A stretch of DNA of 64,000 nucleotides, taken from Muricea muricata. Its lineage: Eukaryota > Cnidaria > Anthozoa > Malacalcyonacea > Plexauridae. The stretch covers positions 5,939,330-6,003,329 of the forward strand of contig OY979728.1 of the NCBI GenBank assembly GCA_963855995.1, written 5' to 3'. The position numbers and the translations under genes were made by a program. This document shows, piece by piece, positions 58,521 to 64,000 of this stretch (position 1 is its first letter; each line of letters begins with the position of its first letter). The notes below the pieces were generated by a model, which saw only the letters and a list, made by a program, of their open reading frames with translations, did no database searches and was not told the DNA's origin.

Positions 58521-61255
58521 TTAGTTACTGCTATACTCATCATTAAATTCCATGTCAAACAACAATTGATTTATTTTTATCTTGGCAAGTCTATTTTGTC
58601 TTGCAGGCATCTTCTTAAGTTGCGGTACAAGGCTTTTACAGAACAGCATGTCTTCGTCATTATCTCCAATAGTGGTAGATTTAGATGAGGGTTCCTGCAT
58701 ATCTTGCAATGTTTTTACCAGCAATGCATCGACAGCATATGCCATTTCAGCTCTTGACTTAGATCGTTTGGCAGGTGTATACGGAATAAGTTCACTTTCT
58801 GCACTCTTTTTTCCTGGTGCAGAGCTTGAAATGCCTTTTGCTAATGCTGATGTCGTAGTTGAAATAGTGGGGCTGGGCACTGACTGGGTTACAGTAGATG
58901 TAAAAGGATTGTCTTGCACTGAAGGTGTATCTTCGACTTCAGTTATGGGTGTCAAATTGCTTTCTTTGGGCTTGTTACTCACTTTGCTGTAAAGAAAACT
59001 CAATTGATTAAAATACTTGCATGTAGCCAGCTTTGATGGAGCTGCTCCCGACCTCATAGCCTTGGATCATCTATCGAGGCACTTTTTCAAGTTATCTTTT
59101 AAATATTTCAACTGGGTCTTAAAAAATTCAACTGTAACATTAAACAGTTCAAGGTAAAGTAACTTATTTGTGTGTGTCAAGGGAGGGTGGAGAGGGATTG
59201 TAATAATGACATTGCCAGAGTAATGATGAAACATATTCATAATTGGCAATAATCAGATCAGTGGCAAGTCATTTTACTATTCCTTTGCAGAGATGAAAAT
59301 AATAATTGGTTGTAGTATATTATTGATCCCATATTGATGCTACCCAAAATGACCTAGCAGTTATCATGTCATTGGAGGTTCACAGAGCACCAACTAAATT
59401 GACATCCATTAACATCTCATTTATGTGGTAAATTCTATAACTTTATAGACAATATTCTGACTTGAACTATCATTTTAACTCGCATGCTTATTTATAGGTT
59501 AATGATGGACTTTTAAGATCATAAATCCTTTATACGTCCTTTTAACAGCTCTGTGACACCAAAATTTCATTCGACAAACTATATTGCACAGCATATCACA
59601 TATTAACAAGTGAATTTGCAAGTTGTAAAATTTGTTCATTAATTTAATATTTTGATATTAAGTTATTCCAATTTTTTTCACTGTAAAATTCCAACACAGT
59701 CTCCAGTTTGAATGGATTAGTATAATCGTATCTGAAAATGTCATTGAAATGATTATAATAATCTATTTTGGGGAAATTTTTCTGCCACAATCATCGTGTA
59801 ATGTCATTGCCAGGGATGGGGAGTTTGTTGAGAGTTAGGGTTTTTACAGTTAGTGTTAGAGGTTAGGTTAGGGGTTAAGAATTAGGGGTTAGGGCTTATG
59901 GTTAGTGTTAGGATTAGGGTTAGGATCAGGTTTGGGTTCCATTCTTTTCCTTAGATAGATTATTATGATCTATTTGAAAGAATTTGACAGTCAAATGATT
60001 ATATTGACCTATTCAAACTGAAGACAGCTGAAAATTTTTACCATCTTTATTAAATATCTTGGAAATAATCTGCCATGCATTTTGTTTTGCATTTCTGTCC
60101 TTATAGGAAGATAGAGATGTATTCCACAAACACCCAAATTTCCGAATTTCTTCAATAAATAGCTCAACATCAAAATCTGTTGAAACTTCTCTTTCATTTT
60201 CGCCTGCTTCTGGTGTGTTGACCCTGTTGCTGGCTCGGCTAAATTATTTAAAAAATGAGATAGTAAATTTCATATTTATTATATGAGAATATGTTGGCAA
60301 AGGTATTTCACTTGATCCAGTTGCTGGCTTGGCTATATTTTTTAAAAAATGAGATATTAAATTTCATATTTATTGTGTATGGGGGTATTTTTTACAATAT
60401 AACATTAAAAAATTGGAATAAACTGAACTAGGATGACCAATGATACTGTACATGTGTGATGTGTATATTCTTGGTTTGCACATGACGTCATTTCGTGTCA
60501 TTGGGCGCCATCTTGGTTGACTCTGCAGATTACTTCTGCTGTTTACAGCGAAGTACTTGTGTCAATTTGCTATTTCATCATTAGTTTTAGCATATCATGA
60601 ATGATACTTTAAAGATGTATGGCTCGATAGGATCAGAGATAATGAATAGATACTTTGTGGTTGCCATGTGTTTCAAACGTCAACCAAGATGGCGTCGATT
60701 GCAAACTATCAATATGAATGACAAATAGATTTTGTATCTTCGACTCTTCATGCAATGCCTTTACAATCCCAGTTTACATTACTGTACATAATTTATGTAA
60801 TTTAAAACAAAATCTTGTATATATTCATCTCAAATGCTTCAAAATTTTTGGCAATACATTGCCAAGTACTTCAAAATCAAATCGATGAGATCAAAATCAA
60901 TTGAAAAAATCAATAAGCAACAATTACAGTAAAAAGAAAAATACATGGATGAGTGAATATACCAGATTTATTTCGTGTGTTGATATAAAACGCTATACTT
61001 TATACAATAAAAGGCAATAAACATGTGAAAGAAGATTTGCTGTTAACCTTGCTCTATTCCAGTATTTGGTATACTTTGAGATGTGTTTTCCATTTGCTGT
61101 TGCAGTTGTATGTCAGCAAACGGGTCCGTAACTGATCCTTCTTCTAGTACATTAAGTTCTTCTGGTTGTTGTGACCTTGCAAGTAGCTCTTTTAAGGAGT
61201 TTATACTGGAAGTAAATCTTCTACGGCTTTCCTCGCTCATCATCTTGTCGGCCAT
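58521..61255 (-). pseudogene. Harbinger MADF-BESS (Myb/SANT-like) partner gene
   Basis: The probable first exon (ATG 61,255, MADKMMSEESRRRF...) ends near 61,040. A second (about 60,000-60,239) encodes the MADF domain (LFIEEIRKFGCLWNTSLSSYKDRNAKQNAWQ in its frame). The last (58,521-59,121) encodes the rest of MADF and a BESS motif (MLFCKSLVPQLKKMPARQNRLAKIKINQLLF). An in-frame TGA lies near 59,070. Harbinger transposons need such a Myb/SANT-like protein to bind DNA and import the transposase. Splice sites are by eye and approximate. Confidence 0.6.
59820..59940 (+). repeat. Degenerate telomere-like repeats
   Basis: Several GGTTAGGG / GTTAGGGTTAG units with interruptions occur inside the Harbinger element. 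It matches the metazoan telomere motif TTAGGG but is short and degenerate, so it is an interstitial simple repeat. Confidence 0.5.
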
Positions 61256-61440
61256 GTTGTTTTTTTGGCGAGCGGATCGGGGGAAAGCAGAAAATGTCGG
61301 ATCGATTTCAACTTTCAAGCGAAAACGCTTTGCGCCAATCGCAAATATTAAATAGATACTGCGCATGCTCAAATATAGTTCAAGTGCGGAAAACACGTTC
61401 CGCGCGAAAAATTCCGCCTAGTGGAAAACGGCCTTTATGT

Positions 61441-61680
61441 CTTGTGATGCGCCTTGCCAAACTGAACTTCAAGTAGTGGGGGGAGAGAAACAAGGGGTAG
61501 TCATTAGCCCAATTAATGAACAGCTGGGCAATGCACAGGTTCCAATAAGTCAGGGGGTGGTCATTAGCCCAATTAATAAACAGCCAGGCAATGCACAGGT
61601 TCTAGTAAGTCAGGGGATGGTTATTAGCCCAATTAATGAACCAGGGTGAAATGTACAGGTTCCAACTAGTAATTCTAGCC
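61441..61680 (+). repeat. Copia linker with three 60-bp coding tandem repeats
   Basis: Three near-identical 20-residue units (GVVISPINEQLGNAQVPISQ type) occupy 61,494-61,640, in frame with the polyprotein. This is between the integrase and reverse transcriptase of copia, a region that varies in length. The integrase C-terminus is missing between 61,443 and this repeat. Confidence 0.6.
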
Positions 61681-63337
61681 CTAATGCAATTCCAAGTCAA
61701 ACAGATGCAGAACCCTCTGCAATTCGGTACCCCAGCCGAGCTAGGGAAAAGCCCATTTATCTAGGATACACAGACAACAACAATGTTCATGAAAATGACA
61801 ACGTTGCTTTTGCAGTTGATTATTGTTATAATCTGCCTGATGTTCCAAAAACATATGAACAAGCAATCTCTTCACCTGATGCCTCTAAATGGCAGATGGC
61901 CATGGAGTAAAAGATACAAGCATTGCAAGAAAATGACGCATTTGAGTTAACCTCTTTGCCTGAAGGCAGAAAATCAGTGGGAGGACGATGGGTCTACGCC
62001 CTTAAGTTAAGCCCAAATGGGGAAGAGAAACACAAAGCCCGCTTTGTAGCGCTAAAGGTTACTCACAAATTGCTGAAGTAGATTACCATCAAACATTCTC
62101 CCCCACAGCCCAGCTAACATCTGTCAGAATCCTAATGCAATTAGCAGTTCAGTATAATTTGACTGCGCATCAAATGGACGTGAAGTCCGCATATTTACAT
62201 GCACCGATAGATTGCGAGTTATTTGTTGAACAACCCCAAGGTTTTAGCACAACAGATAAAGACGGTAAACATCTAGTGTATAAGCTTAAAAAATCGTTGT
62301 ACGGATTGAAGCAAAGTGGCCGTAACTGGAATAGTTTATTGCATACATATCTTGTGAGTGAGGGATTTAAGCAGTCCCAAGCTGATTATTGTGTGTACAC
62401 AAAGATCACAGATGATTCTTTGACAGTTATTGTTATTTGGGTAGATGATTAGATAATAGCATCAAGTAGTTTGGGGCGGTTGTCCTGGTTTCTTGGTTTA
62501 GAGTTTAAATGTGAAGATGGTGTGATTATGATGAACCAGTCACAGTTTATTAAGAGAGTGTTAAGGACGTTTAACACGGAGAATTGTAAGTCTAGGTCCA
62601 CGCCATGTGAGACAAGTACAAACAAGATCACTGAAGATGAGTCAGAGCCAGCTGATGTTAGATTATATGGAGAGATAGTAGGAAGTTTAGTTTACATAAT
62701 GACCTCCATTAGACCTGATCTTTCCTACAGTATCACAAAACTCTCTCAACATTTAGACAAACCGACACTCATGCACCTAAATGCTGCCAAGCATGTACTG
62801 AGATACCTAAAGGGTACAGTCGATAGAAACTTGGTCTTTAGGAAATCTAAAGAACCTTTGAGTATTTCTGGTTTCTGTGATGCGGACTGGGGTGCTTCTG
62901 ATGATAGACGTAGCATAACTGGGTATGGTTTTAGACTTTCGAGTGATGGTCCTTTAATTTTCTGGAAGAGTCGAAAGCAACCCACAGTTGCCTTGTCGAC
63001 ATGCGAAGCTGAGTACATGTCTCTAGCTGCTGCAGTCCAGGAGGGTAAATTTCTTTTTCAGCTGTGGGGAAGTATTTTGGACGATTCCAGAAATGTGTTT
63101 CGTTCTGTTACTTTGTGTTGTGACAACCAGGGGGCACTAGCTCTAGCAAATAATCCTGTGCAACAGCAAAGATCTAAGCATATAGATATTAGATATCACT
63201 TTGTAAGATCTGAAATACACAAAAAATTTTTGCCTGTAGCTTATGTTGCATCAAAAGACAATCTAGCTGATATATTTACCAAGCCAATTAATGGACCAAA
63301 AATAAAAACATTTGTTCCATCATTATTTGGAAAGTAA
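61681..63337 (+). pseudogene. Copia reverse transcriptase and RNase H
   Basis: Copia RT begins with SPDASKWQMAME and GGRWVYALKLSPNGEEKHKARFVA (~61,980-62,055). It continues with MDVKSAYLHAPIDCELFVEQPQGF (motif A, ~62,175), YGLKQSGRNWN (~62,300) and VIWVDD (YxDD equivalent, ~62,435-62,450). RNase H is in 62,860-63,300 (FCDADWGA, TCEAEYMSLA, CDNQGALALA). Stops at 61,908, 62,078 and 62,451 and a frame change near 62,060 break it. The last block (62,471-63,337) is open. Confidence 0.8.
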
Positions 63338-63408
63338 AAGTTGTTAATGTAAAAGAAAGAAACGATGACTGTATTTAGTTATTATATGGTTAACATTATA
63401 TGTTTAAT

Positions 63409-63418
63409 TAAGTGGGGG
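63409..63418 (+). promoter_or_regulatory. Copia polypurine tract
   Basis: AAGTGGGGG ends exactly at the start of the 3' LTR (TG at 63,419). It would prime plus-strand synthesis. Confidence 0.6.
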
Positions 63419-63605
63419 TGTTAAGTATAAACATAATATGACGTATTAGTCTCGACGTCCAGTAATTTAGTATAGCTCAGTGGTAGAGACACATGTTGTG
63501 TTGTGCTCGGTGAGTTTGCCGCCATGTTGTAAAGAAAAGATGTTTAAATAAAAGATTTACAATCCTTATTAGTTTGTTGTCCATCGTCATGACAAATACA
63601 TAACA
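63419..63605 (+). repeat. Copia 3' LTR
   Basis: 187 bp, TG...CA ends, near identical to 21,993-22,170 plus 55,480-55,494. It is followed by the GTCTG target duplication (63,606-63,610). Confidence 0.85.
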
Positions 63606-63610
63606 GTCTG

Positions 63611-64000
63611 GTCACGTGATATCCCAGATTTTGGGATATAGAGTAATTTGTCATTAGGGTGGGTACGTAAGGCTGACAGTTTGCTTTTCAATTGGCGTGT
63701 GTTTGTCGCGTGTTCGTTTATTAAATGAACTTTATGAGTTTATGGCAATGCTCGTCTTGACAAATTATTTGTACGTTTGCCCACGTTTACACGCACATGA
63801 ATTACTGGACGCACACGAATTAGTTTTTTCTTCGCCCCAGTTTATTCTGAAAGATAATTTTTGCTCATATGAATAAAAATCTTTTATATTATTGACGCTT
63901 GACAAATAAAATTCGAATAATAGAGGTGTCACAATCCATTAGACTAATATTTAAAAATGTCAATCATATCTATAAATACACAGCAATTAGTAATAGTACA
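63611..64000. other. Non-coding flank
   Basis: I see no gene or repeat boundary here. Confidence 0.4.

Larger units (their letters stand above)
57334..61440. mobile_element. PIF/Harbinger transposon
   Basis: The right end GGCCTTTATGT (61,430-61,440) and the left ACATAAAG (57,334-57,341) are the remaining terminal repeats, flanked by a 3-bp duplication CTT (57,331-57,333 and 61,441-61,443), as PIF/Harbinger makes. It has two converging genes: a DDE transposase and a MADF-BESS protein. The left end is deleted just inside the TIR, so the transposase lacks its N-terminus. The copia frame resumes directly after 61,440. Confidence 0.7.
21993..63605 (+). mobile_element. Ty1/Copia retrotransposon inflated by nested insertions
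   Basis: The LTRs at 21,993 (interrupted at 22,170, ending 55,494) and 63,419-63,605 are near identical. The whole is flanked by the exact 5-bp duplication GTCTG (21,988-21,992 and 63,606-63,610). Gag, protease, integrase and RT/RNase H occur in copia order. The outer Polinton-like element (22,171-55,473) sits near the 3' end of the 5' LTR and a Harbinger element (57,334-61,440) sits in the integrase. Removing both leaves about 4.2 kb, a normal copia size. Confidence 0.85.

Noticed and set aside
59820-59940. True telomere
   Set aside because: Too short and degenerate, and inside a transposon. An interstitial telomere-like repeat only.

Overview
The window is eukaryotic, very probably from an AT-rich invertebrate genome. 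A cnidarian fits best from my recollection of similar element families, but no host gene is visible to prove it. I recognise no intact single-copy host gene. Almost everything is mobile or viral-like DNA, nested several layers deep.

Left part (1-21,992): remnants of non-LTR reverse transcriptases (1-142, 13,600-15,288, 15,429-18,757, 18,955-21,012); mariner-type, hAT-type and other inverted-repeat MITEs; an apparently uncatalogued 7-kb DNA transposon (3,981-11,043) interrupted by a palindromic Penelope-like insertion (6,662-8,163, 12-bp target duplication) with hammerhead-like motifs; and a gag-protease-only Ty3/Gypsy element (19,091-20,961).

Right part (21,993-63,605): one Ty1/Copia retrotransposon, bounded by 5-bp duplications GTCTG, that has been inflated by later insertions. 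Near the end of its 5' LTR sits a 33.3-kb element (22,171-55,473; 262-bp terminal inverted repeats starting AGTAGTA; 6-bp duplication GTCATG). Removing a second insertion leaves a 19-kb Polinton/Maverick-like provirus, here called the outer element. It encodes protein-primed PolB, a chromodomain integrase, a packaging ATPase, a major capsid protein, a penton-like protein, a collagen-containing fiber, a GIY-YIG nuclease, several membrane proteins, a protein with overlapping budding motifs, and, unusually, a C-terminal RNA-polymerase largest-subunit module. Its genes are intronless and tightly packed, with AT-rich start-proximal promoters and palindromic hairpins at many 3' ends. This is the most interesting system in the window. 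It now carries many lesions.

Inside its capsid gene lies a second, much better preserved 14.3-kb Polinton (28,310-42,589; also AGTAGTA ends; 6-bp duplication TACGGG). It has the canonical set: GRF zinc-finger protein, integrase, penton, pX-like protein, major capsid, adenovirus-type protease, ATPase, and a multi-exon C2H2-PolB gene. Its TIRs carry CCAAT/CRE-like repeats and TATA boxes, so it looks adapted to nuclear host transcription. A PIF/Harbinger transposon (57,334-61,440, 3-bp duplication CTT) interrupts the copia integrase. The order of events is copia first, then the outer element, then the inner Polinton; Harbinger came after copia but is not ordered against the others.
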